Assembly: GCF_000687535.1 (NCBI RefSeq)
Contig: NZ_JHWC01000001.1
Span: 62,001 to 126,000 of the forward strand
DNA: 64,000 bases
Direction of reading: 5' to 3'
DNA from: Helicobacter rodentium ATCC 700285
Lineage (GTDB): Bacteria > Campylobacterota > Campylobacteria > Campylobacterales > Helicobacteraceae
Shown: positions 54,058 through 61,759 of the stretch, one piece after another
Position numbering within the stretch: the first letter of the stretch is position 1
Layout of the letters: the number at the start of each line of letters is the position of its first letter
Position numbers and translations under genes: made by a program
Notes under the pieces: generated by a model
What the model was told of the DNA's origin: nothing
The model's input: the letters and a program-made list of their open reading frames with translations, nothing else
The model's database searches: none

Positions 54058-56151
54058 TTGCGCTTAAGATTCTTTATCCCTTTGAGTTTTTTTGTGTTTT
54101 TGGTTGGTGTGGGTATTAGATTTTATTATCTCTTTGCCCTTAACGCTTATCCACAATATTTTTACAATGGAGCTCCTTTACTCAACACGCACGATGGTTA
54201 TTTTTATGCACAAGGCGCAAAAGAACTCTTAGATCTTTATCAAGAATACATACACAACTCAACTTGGAACTTATGGCAACACACAAAAGATACTTTTGAG
54301 ATTCCAAACTCCCCTGCCCTTTCTAAATCTGCCAATGAGATTCTATCTAAGCTGACTGCACTTTTAGCACTTTGCTCACCTTTAAGTTTGGAACAAATCT
54401 TTTTCTTTCTACCCGCCGTTTTTGGAAGCCTTATCGTCTTTCCTATAATGGCTTTAACGCGTCATTTTGGCGCGATTCCTTGCGCTCTTAGCGGCTTGCT
54501 TAGTGCAATCAGTGTAGGTTATTACAACCGCACTCTTTTGGGTTATTATGATACAGATATGCTTGTGATTGTTTTGGGCGTTGGTGTTGGAGTGATGATT
54601 TTGCGCACTTTAGCAACACAACGCACTTTAGATTGTGCAATTCTCTTTGCACTCAGTGTTTTTGCGCTTGGATATTATTCTAATTTGCGTTATATTCTAT
54701 TGGGATATATTTTTATTTTGCTACTCTTTCTTCTGGAATCCCTTTACAAAAAATCCGATGAAAGATTCCTTATTCAAGCCATTATAGCGGGTTTGATTTT
54801 AACGCTACTTTTAGAGATTCTTGCTCCAAACCTCACTTTTCTTTGGGTGCTTTTGGGAATCGCTTTGGGCTTTTCACTCAATTTTTACCACAAAGTAAAT
54901 TTAAAACTTTTTATTCTGTGCGCGTTGGGATTTTTGTTTTGGAGAATACTGCCAAGTATGCTAAAGAGTGATTATTTGGGTGGTTTTTTCTCAAAAAATA
55001 CTTCAGAAAATCCTAACGCAAATTTGCATTATTTAGATGTTTTAAGCACGATTGCGGAAGTTTCAAGCATTAATTTTAGCGAGTTTGCCTATCGCGTTAG
55101 CGGAGGGATTCTTTGGCTAATTTTGGGGGCTTTGGGCTATATTTGGCTAGTTTTGAGATACAAAAAATACCTCCTTTTCTTGCCTTTTTTAGCACTAGGT
55201 TGTTTTGCCTTTTTGCAAGGATTGCGTTTTAGTTTCTATGCGATTCCCCTTTTTGTGCTTGGACTTTCTTTTTTACTCTTTCAAACGCAAGAAATTTTAA
55301 AGTTTTTTAAGTTTAGAATCTTGAAGTCTCTTTTGCTTCTTAGCCTCTCTTGTTTTGCGATTCTACCGCATTTATCGCATATTAGACATTATGTTGTCGC
55401 TCCTATTTTAGAAAAAAGCGAAGCAGAGATTCTCCATTCTCTAAATGCACAAAAGGGTGATTTTGCACTTGCTTGGTGGGATTATGGTTATTTCGTCTCT
55501 TACTTTAGCGGTTTAAAAACTTTTATTGACGGAGGAAAACACTCTGGAGCGCAAAATTTTCCTATCAGTTTAGCACTTAGCACCAAAGAGGAAACAACAA
55601 GCTATAATATAGCTAAAATGCTTTTAAGCGGGGAATCTTTGGAATCTTATCTGCAAAATCTTGGAATTACAGAAACACTAGAAATACTTAAAACAAAGCA
55701 AACATTTGCAGAATCCCAAAACGCGCTTTATTTTATTTTGCCTTGGAGAATGCTTGAGATTTTTCCTAGCATTATGCGTTTTAGCCAAATAGATTTAACA
55801 AATGGTAAAATCCCAAAACTTGATTTTTTTGCCCTCTCTATCAGTGAAAAAAATGAGATGGTGGAGTTTAAAAATGGAATCAAACTAAATAAAAACACAG
55901 GGGAAGTTTTGTCGCAAGACTTTAATACGACAATTCAAAAGAGTATAGATTTACAGAATCACACAACACAAAGCTTTGATGATACTAGCACACTTATGGC
56001 GATATTTTTGCCAAATGGAAAAACCTTATTGTGTGCAGAATCTTATTTGGAAACTTTTTATTTTAAAGGTTTATTTTTTGAACAATTAGACAAAAATTTA
56101 TTCCAAAAAGTATTAAAAAATGACAAAATTACAATTTACAAATTACTCTAA
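54058..56151 (+). CDS. pglB: N-linked protein oligosaccharyltransferase PglB (STT3 family)
   Basis: A 697-residue inner-membrane enzyme that transfers a lipid-linked glycan to asparagine in D/E-x-N-x-S/T sequons of periplasmic proteins. About 13 hydrophobic helices occupy the first ~430 residues. The metal site residue D46 (LLNTHDGYFY) and the GYYDTDML motif are present. WWDYG is at 473-477, at the start of the periplasmic domain. The start is TTG, the only plausible one, with AGGA about 9 nt upstream. The other pgl sugar genes are not in the window, so pglB is detached from its pathway cluster, as in H. pullorum-type species. Confidence 0.95.
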   Translation: MRLRFFIPLSFFVFLVGVGIRFYYLFALNAYPQYFYNGAPLLNTHDGYFYAQGAKELLDLYQEYIHNSTWNLWQHTKDTFEIPNSPALSKSANEILSKLTALLALCSPLSLEQIFFFLPAVFGSLIVFPIMALTRHFGAIPCALSGLLSAISVGYYNRTLLGYYDTDMLVIVLGVGVGVMILRTLATQRTLDCAILFALSVFALGYYSNLRYILLGYIFILLLFLLESLYKKSDERFLIQAIIAGLILTLLLEILAPNLTFLWVLLGIALGFSLNFYHKVNLKLFILCALGFLFWRILPSMLKSDYLGGFFSKNTSENPNANLHYLDVLSTIAEVSSINFSEFAYRVSGGILWLILGALGYIWLVLRYKKYLLFLPFLALGCFAFLQGLRFSFYAIPLFVLGLSFLLFQTQEILKFFKFRILKSLLLLSLSCFAILPHLSHIRHYVVAPILEKSEAEILHSLNAQKGDFALAWWDYGYFVSYFSGLKTFIDGGKHSGAQNFPISLALSTKEETTSYNIAKMLLSGESLESYLQNLGITETLEILKTKQTFAESQNALYFILPWRMLEIFPSIMRFSQIDLTNGKIPKLDFFALSISEKNEMVEFKNGIKLNKNTGEVLSQDFNTTIQKSIDLQNHTTQSFDDTSTLMAIFLPNGKTLLCAESYLETFYFKGLFFEQLDKNLFQKVLKNDKITIYKLL

Positions 56152-56160
56152 AGGATTCAT

Positions 56161-56634
56161 ATGGAACTTACACACTTAGATGAGCGACAAAACCCCAAAA
56201 TGGTAGATGTATCGGCAAAAGATTCCACACATAGAGAAGCAATCGCTCAAGGGAAAATCACAATGAACAAGGAAGCTTTTAATGCAATCAAGGAGCAAAG
56301 AGTAAAAAAGGGGGCAGTATTGCAAACTGCAATTATCGCCGCAATTATGGGAGCAAAGCGCACAAGTGAATTGATACCAATGTGCCACCCTTTGTTTTTA
56401 ACAAGTGTGAAGTGCGATATAAAAGAAAGAGAAAATGAAAATGCTTTTGTTTTAGAAGTGCGGGCAAAAACCTATGGACAAACAGGTGTAGAAATGGAAG
56501 CTCTAATGGGGGTAAATATCGGTCTCTTAACCATTTATGATATGGTCAAAGCAATAGATAAAACAATGGTTTTAAGCGAAATTTGCCTCCTAGAAAAAAG
56601 CGGTGGCAAAAGCGGTCATTTTGTGCGGTCTTAA
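56161..56634 (+). CDS. moaC: Cyclic pyranopterin monophosphate synthase MoaC
   Basis: A 157-residue enzyme of molybdenum-cofactor synthesis acting after MoaA. The motifs are [38 protein letters not shown] and [35 protein letters not shown], ending [14 protein letters not shown]. Complete. It starts 9 bp after the pglB stop and so may be cotranscribed with it. Confidence 0.96.
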   Translation: MELTHLDERQNPKMVDVSAKDSTHREAIAQGKITMNKEAFNAIKEQRVKKGAVLQTAIIAAIMGAKRTSELIPMCHPLFLTSVKCDIKERENENAFVLEVRAKTYGQTGVEMEALMGVNIGLLTIYDMVKAIDKTMVLSEICLLEKSGGKSGHFVRS

Positions 56635-56719
56635 CCAAGAAAAACGCAGAATATTTTTGGAACTTATGATAATTTCTTGTAAAATTTTCCCATTTACTCT
56701 TTATTTTTTTTAATAATAT

Positions 56720-56726
56720 CCGATAT
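56720..56726 (+). promoter_or_regulatory. Possible sigma-28 (FliA) -10 box of flaG-fliD operon
   Basis: CCGATAT resembles the CGATWT/GCCGATAA -10 of FliA promoters in this phylum. A T-rich stretch stands where the -35 should be, but no clean TAAA is visible at the right distance. It lies about 116 bp before flaG. Confidence 0.4.
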
Positions 56727-56731
56727 ACTTT

Positions 56732-56769
56732 CATAAGTTAAATTGCATAGGCATAAGTTAAATTGCATA
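56732..56769 (+). repeat. Two 18-bp direct repeats 20 bp apart in the flaG leader
   Basis: CATAAGTTAAATTGCATA occurs perfectly at 56732-56749 and 56752-56769. The inverted core GCAATTTAA is found at 56789-56797, so an RNA stem between TTAAATTGC and GCAATTTAA is possible. Confidence 0.85.
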
Positions 56770-56841
56770 TTGCTTAGGTTTAAACTACGCAATTTAATTC
56801 TAACAATGATTGAATTTGCCATAGATAATAAGGAGGTTGCT

Positions 56842-57231
56842 ATGGTTATTACTGAAAATGGAATGAATATTGCTAATATGCAAGGAAGCACTTATTATAG
56901 GCAAAATAGCGCAAGTGTTTCAAAAGTGCAAAAAGAGTCAATCACTCAAACGCAGCAAATGCAAACAGAAATTGATAAATCAAACGAGGAGCAAAAGGTT
57001 GAGGAGCAAAAGCAAAAGCTCAATGAACTTGCGCAGCAACTAAATAAAGAGCTAAATCCTCTAAACACAAATGTAACATTTGGCTTTAGTGAAGATATTG
57101 AAGGATTATATGTAACCGTGAGCGAACGTGATACCAACCGCATAATTCGCAAGATTCCAAGCGATGAAGCAATGGAATTAATGGCAAAAATGAAAGAAGT
57201 GGTTGGGATTATATTCAACAAACAAGCATAA
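56842..57231 (+). CDS. flaG: FlaG family flagellar protein
   Basis: A 129-residue protein. The N-terminal half is variable and Q/K/S-rich. The C-terminal FlaG domain (about 65-128) reads LNKELNPLNTNVTFGFSEDIEGLYVTVSERDTNRIIRKIPSDEAMELMAKMKEVVGIIF. FlaG influences filament length. The ATG at 56842 has a full AAGGAGG 6 nt upstream. Longer reading frames starting further upstream run through the leader repeats and are rejected. Followed by fliD, as in HP0751-HP0752. Confidence 0.93.
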   Translation: MVITENGMNIANMQGSTYYRQNSASVSKVQKESITQTQQMQTEIDKSNEEQKVEEQKQKLNELAQQLNKELNPLNTNVTFGFSEDIEGLYVTVSERDTNRIIRKIPSDEAMELMAKMKEVVGIIFNKQA

Positions 57232-57250
57232 ACTTTAGAAGGAGATTATT

Positions 57251-59314
57251 ATGGCTTTAGGATCACAATCTGTATTAGGGATTTCAAGTAACCTAAGTTG
57301 GGATGTTATCGAGCAGATGAAAGACAATGATATAAAAAATCAAATCAATCCCATTACAAAAAAAATTGAAGCCAATATGGAGAAACAAACAGAGCTTACA
57401 TCACTCTTAACAATGATGACTTCTCTGAATACAAATTTCAAAAATTTATCAGATTATAGCACCTTTCAAAAACGTTCTTCCTCTGTGGAAGGTAGTGGTG
57501 TCAAGGCAACTGCTGGAGAGGGTTTGGCAATTCAAGATATTAAAATCAATGTCAAACAACTTGCACAAAACGATGTTAATCAAGTGGGTTTGAAATTTGC
57601 CTCAAGAGATAGCGTTTTTAGCACAGAAAATACAGCTTTAAACTTCTATCACAATGGCACAAATTACAGCATTGACATTAAAGCAGGTATGAGTGTAGCA
57701 GAAGTCGGACAAGCCATTACCGATAAAACCAATGGTGCGGTGATGGGTATCATTATGAAAACAGGTGGAGACAACCCCTATCAACTGATGATTCAAAGCA
57801 AAGATTCTGGTGCGCAAAACAAAATCTATTTTGGTAGCACATTAGAGAGTGCCGCAATGCCGGGCGGACAACTCACAAGCGGAACGCTAAAGATTGAAAT
57901 TGGCGGTCAAGCAGTGGAAGTGGATTTATCCCAAGTTGGAAGCAAGATAGGAAACAATGCCGAAGACAACGCTAAGGCTGTTTTAGAGGTAATTAACAAC
58001 AAAATCAACACCGATCCTAGCCTTTCTGACTTAAAAGACAAGATCGCAAGTGGTGAGATTACTATTGGTTTAAATAGCACAGGCAAAGGTTTGCTTTTAA
58101 ATGATGCTAAAGGCAACGACATTAATGTAACCGTTACAGATGCGAAAATGAAACCTGCTGATGGAGTGGGCGAAGTCGATACCGACTTAGGTTTTGTGAA
58201 AACTTCTGCAGGAAGTGGAAATACAATTCAAGGGAAAAATGTTGTTGCGGGGCAATTAAGTGGTAGCCTTACAATCAATGGTGAAAAAATTGACTTAAGC
58301 GCAATCAATCAAGGCACAGGTGCTGCGAATGCTCAAAAAATTGCCGATTTGATTAATAACAATGCGAATTTGCAAGGCAAAGTCTCTGCAGAAGTTAAGG
58401 ATGGAAAATTGGCTCTCAAAAGTGTAGATGGTAGCGCAATAAGAATCGGTGCAGAGGGCGCAACAGACGCAGATAAAAAGAAAACTTTGGATTCTATTGG
58501 GCTAACAGAGGGAAGCTATACATCAAGCAAAAGCTTTTTAGAGAAAATGGATCTTACCAATATCCAAAACGCGCAAAATGCAAAATTCACTTACAATGGC
58601 ATTGAAGTAGAACGCGATAAAAACAGCTTTGATGATGTGGTTTCAGGACTCTCTTTGGAACTTACTGCTGTAACAGAGGCAAACAAAGATGTCATTGTCC
58701 GAATCACGCGTGATGATAGTGGAATCGCAGAGGAAATGGAAAAGTTTGTAGAAAACTACAATGCAATGTATAACAAAATCACGGAGTTGATGAAATACGA
58801 TGAGGACACTAAAGTTGCGGGTGTTTTTAATGGCAACAGCGACATTAGGCAGATTGTGAGACAATTTAATAGCATTATCTCCTCTAACGATGTCAATGGC
58901 AATAACCTCGTAAAATATGGAATCTACTTCAATGATGATGGCACATTGAAAATGGATAAAGAGAAATTTAACTCTGCATTTAAAGAAGATCCAGACGCTG
59001 CGGTGTCTTTCTTTAGAAGCGCAACTAGCACAATTAGAGGTGAGGAAACAGAAGTAGATGGAGTCTTTACAAAGCTCCGCACTACAATGGATAAACTCAT
59101 CACAGGGAGCAACTCTACATTAAAGCTTTTAGAAACTTCTCTTGTAGATGAGCAAAAAACCCTCAATGAGGATAAAACCAAGACGCAAGAAAGCATTGAT
59201 ACGCGCTATGATATGATGGCAGAGAAATGGTCAGCGTATGACCAACTCATTGCCAAAACACAGCAACAAGCACAAACGGTTCAGAATATGATTCAATCAA
59301 TGTATTCAAACTAA
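57251..59314 (+). CDS. fliD: Flagellar filament cap protein FliD
   Basis: A 687-residue hook-associated protein 2 that caps the filament and folds incoming flagellin. Its N-terminal coiled-coil segment is IEQMKDNDIKNQINPITKKIEANMEKQTELTSLLTMMTSLNTNFKNL. The middle variable domains contain several DUF-like beta repeats, and the C-terminal coiled coil is YDMMAEKWSAYDQLIAKTQQQAQTVQNMIQSMYSN. AAGGAG lies 7 nt upstream of the ATG. It sits between flaG and fliS. Confidence 0.96.
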   Translation: MALGSQSVLGISSNLSWDVIEQMKDNDIKNQINPITKKIEANMEKQTELTSLLTMMTSLNTNFKNLSDYSTFQKRSSSVEGSGVKATAGEGLAIQDIKINVKQLAQNDVNQVGLKFASRDSVFSTENTALNFYHNGTNYSIDIKAGMSVAEVGQAITDKTNGAVMGIIMKTGGDNPYQLMIQSKDSGAQNKIYFGSTLESAAMPGGQLTSGTLKIEIGGQAVEVDLSQVGSKIGNNAEDNAKAVLEVINNKINTDPSLSDLKDKIASGEITIGLNSTGKGLLLNDAKGNDINVTVTDAKMKPADGVGEVDTDLGFVKTSAGSGNTIQGKNVVAGQLSGSLTINGEKIDLSAINQGTGAANAQKIADLINNNANLQGKVSAEVKDGKLALKSVDGSAIRIGAEGATDADKKKTLDSIGLTEGSYTSSKSFLEKMDLTNIQNAQNAKFTYNGIEVERDKNSFDDVVSGLSLELTAVTEANKDVIVRITRDDSGIAEEMEKFVENYNAMYNKITELMKYDEDTKVAGVFNGNSDIRQIVRQFNSIISSNDVNGNNLVKYGIYFNDDGTLKMDKEKFNSAFKEDPDAAVSFFRSATSTIRGEETEVDGVFTKLRTTMDKLITGSNSTLKLLETSLVDEQKTLNEDKTKTQESIDTRYDMMAEKWSAYDQLIAKTQQQAQTVQNMIQSMYSN

Positions 59315-59329
59315 TAAAGGATTAAAAAG

Positions 59330-59707
59330 ATGAAAAGTAGTTTAGCCTACAATTCTTATCAGCAAAACTCTGTTGCGGTGGAATCCCCAGCAAAGCTTGT
59401 AGAAATGCTTTATGAAGGGATTTTGCGTTTTGCTTCTATGGCAAAACGTTGTATTGACTCTCAAGATATTGAGAAAAAGATTTATTATATCAATCGCACC
59501 ACAGATATTTTTGTGGAGCTTTTAAATTCGCTTGATTATGAAAAGGGTGGGCAAGTTGCCCATTATCTAACAGGGCTTTATACACACCAAATAAAGCTCC
59601 TTACTCAAGCAAATATGGAAAACAACAAAGAAAAAATTGACATCGTGATTAAAGTAGTCAAGGGATTACTTGAAGCGTGGAAAGAGGTAAATCATGAATT
59701 GGCTTAA
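59330..59707 (+). CDS. fliS: Flagellar export chaperone FliS
   Basis: A 125-residue helical chaperone that keeps flagellin monomeric before export: YQQNSVAVESPAKLVEMLYEGILRFASMAKRCIDSQDIEKKIYYINRTTDIFVELLNSLDYEKGGQVAHYLTGLY. All family landmarks are present. It overlaps the next gene by 14 bases. Confidence 0.96.
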   Translation: MKSSLAYNSYQQNSVAVESPAKLVEMLYEGILRFASMAKRCIDSQDIEKKIYYINRTTDIFVELLNSLDYEKGGQVAHYLTGLYTHQIKLLTQANMENNKEKIDIVIKVVKGLLEAWKEVNHELA

Positions 59708-59948
59708 TGAACTTAAAGTGGCATACTTAAATAAAAACGACAACAAATTAAACGAGCTTTTAGATAATACACCGATTCTAAAAACGCGTGATGAAATGTT
59801 TGAAGCCCTAGCAATTATGGAGCAAATTACAGAATACGCAAAAGCACAAAGGGAAAGATTAGGCGTTGAAATGCGCAAACTTAAACAAACCAAAAATTTC
59901 TTTCCTCAACAAGAAAATAGTGCGCAAAGGCTTAATATTTCTTTTTAA
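59694..59948 (+). CDS. FliT-like flagellar chaperone
   Basis: An 84-residue helical protein with an acidic first half and basic second half (AKAQRERLGVEMRKLKQTKNF). It occupies the position after fliS that encodes a FliT-type FliD chaperone in H. pylori (HP0754). Sequence identity to FliT is low, so the call rests mainly on context and size. It overlaps fliS by 14 bases, implying coupled translation. Confidence 0.6.
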   Translation: MNWLNELKVAYLNKNDNKLNELLDNTPILKTRDEMFEALAIMEQITEYAKAQRERLGVEMRKLKQTKNFFPQQENSAQRLNISF

Positions 59949-59952
59949 TTGC

Positions 59953-59958
59953 TATAAT
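59953..59958 (+). promoter_or_regulatory. Extended -10 box of the DUF2156 gene
   Basis: ATTGCTATAAT, 27 bp before the ATG at 59985, followed by AAAAGGAA as ribosome-binding site. It starts immediately after the fliT-like stop. Confidence 0.65.
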
Positions 59959-59984
59959 ACCTTTTTCAATTAAAAGGAATATAA

Positions 59985-60884
59985 ATGCAATGGAAACCGA
60001 TTGATATTGAAGATAAGGAGTTACTTACTAGCTTCTTTGCTTCACACGATATTCTTGTTTCAGACCTTACCTTTACAAATCTCTATCTTTGGCATTATGC
60101 GCGTCATATTAGTTGGGCGATTCTAAATGATTGCTTAATCGTTAAAACCCAATATCCCAACGAAAACCCTTTTATATTTTATCCAATCCATAAACAAAAT
60201 AATTTAGAAAGCAAAAAACAAACGATTCTGCAATTACAAGAAATCTGCAAAGCAAAAGGTTTGACTTTTTCTATCCATTCCTTAAGCGAAGCGGATAAAG
60301 CGGAGTTGGAATCCCTTATTCCTGATAAATTTGACTTCATCTATCGTGAAGATAGGAGCGATTATATCTATTCTACCCCTGAACTCATTGAGCTAAAGGG
60401 CAAAAAATATCATAAAAAAAAGACACATTTAAATCGTTTTATGGAACGTTACGCCTTTAGCTATGAGGAGCTAGATTCTAACAATCTTGAGGAGCTTATT
60501 TTAACTTATCAAAATTGGTTTGGCAAAATTAGCGATGACGCAAGTGATGGTTTGCGCAACGAATATGTGGGTATTATAGAATCCCTAAAGGAATTTCATA
60601 ATCTTGATTTTAAAGGCGGAATCTTGCGCGTAGAGGGGAAAATCATCGCCTTTAGCTTCGGAGAACCACTTAATAAGGACACTGCAGTAATCCATATTGA
60701 AAAAGCCGACATTGAATATCAAGGGGCTTATCAGGCTATTAATCGTGAATTTTTAGCACACACTTGGAGTGCCTATTCTCTTGTAAATCGCGAGGAAGAT
60801 TTGGGGATTGAGGGATTAAGAAAGGCAAAACAATCTTACCAACCTCTTTATTTACAAAAGAAGTTTGATGCGGTTTGGAAATAG
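59985..60884 (+). CDS. DUF2156 (phosphatidylglycerol lysyltransferase C-terminal-like) protein
   Basis: A 299-residue soluble protein. The opening segment DILVSDLTFTNLYLWHYARHISW, KGKKYHKKKTHLNRFMERY, GGILRVEGKIIAFSFGEPLNKDTAVIHIEKADIEYQGAYQAINREFL and EDLGIEGLRKAKQSYQPL match the GNAT-fold aminoacyl-transferase-like DUF2156 domain. The membrane half of true lysyl-phosphatidylglycerol synthases is absent. Substrate unknown. Confidence 0.85.
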   Translation: MQWKPIDIEDKELLTSFFASHDILVSDLTFTNLYLWHYARHISWAILNDCLIVKTQYPNENPFIFYPIHKQNNLESKKQTILQLQEICKAKGLTFSIHSLSEADKAELESLIPDKFDFIYREDRSDYIYSTPELIELKGKKYHKKKTHLNRFMERYAFSYEELDSNNLEELILTYQNWFGKISDDASDGLRNEYVGIIESLKEFHNLDFKGGILRVEGKIIAFSFGEPLNKDTAVIHIEKADIEYQGAYQAINREFLAHTWSAYSLVNREEDLGIEGLRKAKQSYQPLYLQKKFDAVWK

Positions 60885-60939
60885 GATTCCATAGGCAAAG
60901 CAAATTTTATAGAAATAAGAATTTCACGCCTAAAGAGCT

Positions 60940-60978
60940 TCACAATGACACAAAGCAAATCACTTCGTCATTGCGAGG
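60940..60978 (+). repeat. Fragment of the palindromic repeat family
   Basis: CACAATGAC at 60940 and GTCATTGCGAGG at 60967 are two outer-arm sequences without a complete partner, in the gap between convergent genes. Confidence 0.45.
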
Positions 60979-61000
60979 CAAAACTATGAATAAAAACAGC

Positions 61001-61759
61001 CTACTCTTTGTTCTCAAGTATTTCTTGCGGTTCTGTATTTTGCGATTCTTGATTGATATTTAAAATTTTAAGAATCTTTTGATTGCTTTTCGTTAATGCT
61101 TTAAACTCCACTCTACGCGAAAGTTCAGGCGTCTCCAAAGGCTTAGCAAAAGATAATCCATTGGCGCGCAAAACACTAATAAGCCATTGTTTTTGGGCGT
61201 CAATTCGCTTATTACTAAAACAATACTTTAAAACCTCCAATGCTCTTGCTTGTGAAAGTTCCGCATTACCCAAATAACGCGATTCTAGTGTATTGGCATT
61301 TTGCCATTCTGTTGAAGTGTGTCCCTCAATACGAATCTCCTCAATATCCTGCTTATATTTCTCTTGACTTAGAATCTTAATATAACGAGGAAAAAAATCA
61401 TCTAAAATCTCTTGAAATCTTGTCTTGACTTGCTTTTGCCCCTGGTCAAACAAAATATCTGGTTCTTTAAAGCGCACCGTATTGTCTGTATCAATTTCAG
61501 CATTCCAACGTTCCAAATTTGTAGAAAATTCAGAAATTAAATCTTGATAAAGATCTGTTTGTAAATCTTTATGTGTCTTTGCTATATCACTCATCTGTCG
61601 GTTTAATTCCAAAAGCTCCGCATTTTGTATCGCAAGTTTTTTTTCTGTTTTACTAATAACAACCATATAAGAAACAGCGATAAGCAAAAAAATCATCATT
61701 ACTCCTGCCATCATATCAGAAATACTAATCCATTCATTGCCTTTATAAGAATTTGCCAT
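61001..61759 (-). CDS. ZorB-like MotB/OmpA-domain inner-membrane protein
   Basis: A 252-residue protein. A short cytoplasmic start leads into one transmembrane helix, WISISDMMAGVMMIFLLIAVSYMVV, with a membrane-embedded acidic residue (D15) in the stator-type SDxMxGxMMxFL motif. A coiled linker follows, then a C-terminal OmpA/MotB peptidoglycan-binding domain (IEEIRIEGHTSTEW...NAELSQARALEVLKYC). This is the layout of ZorB and of MotB-type stator partners. It starts one base inside the stop codon of the ZorA-like gene (TAATG). No zorC, zorD or zorE lies downstream: the next gene is convergent. Assignment to Zorya proper is uncertain. Confidence 0.75.
   Translation of the reverse strand: MANSYKGNEWISISDMMAGVMMIFLLIAVSYMVVISKTEKKLAIQNAELLELNRQMSDIAKTHKDLQTDLYQDLISEFSTNLERWNAEIDTDNTVRFKEPDILFDQGQKQVKTRFQEILDDFFPRYIKILSQEKYKQDIEEIRIEGHTSTEWQNANTLESRYLGNAELSQARALEVLKYCFSNKRIDAQKQWLISVLRANGLSFAKPLETPELSRRVEFKALTKSNQKILKILNINQESQNTEPQEILENKE

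Noticed and set aside
56743-56841. Long N-terminal extension of FlaG
   Set aside because: It would translate the leader repeats. The ATG at 56842 has a perfect AAGGAGG and begins the usual FlaG sequence.
61001-61759. Flagellar stator MotB
   Set aside because: The partner protein has a giant coiled-coil tail not found in MotA, and no motA-like short gene is adjacent. The ZorB-like reading fits better.
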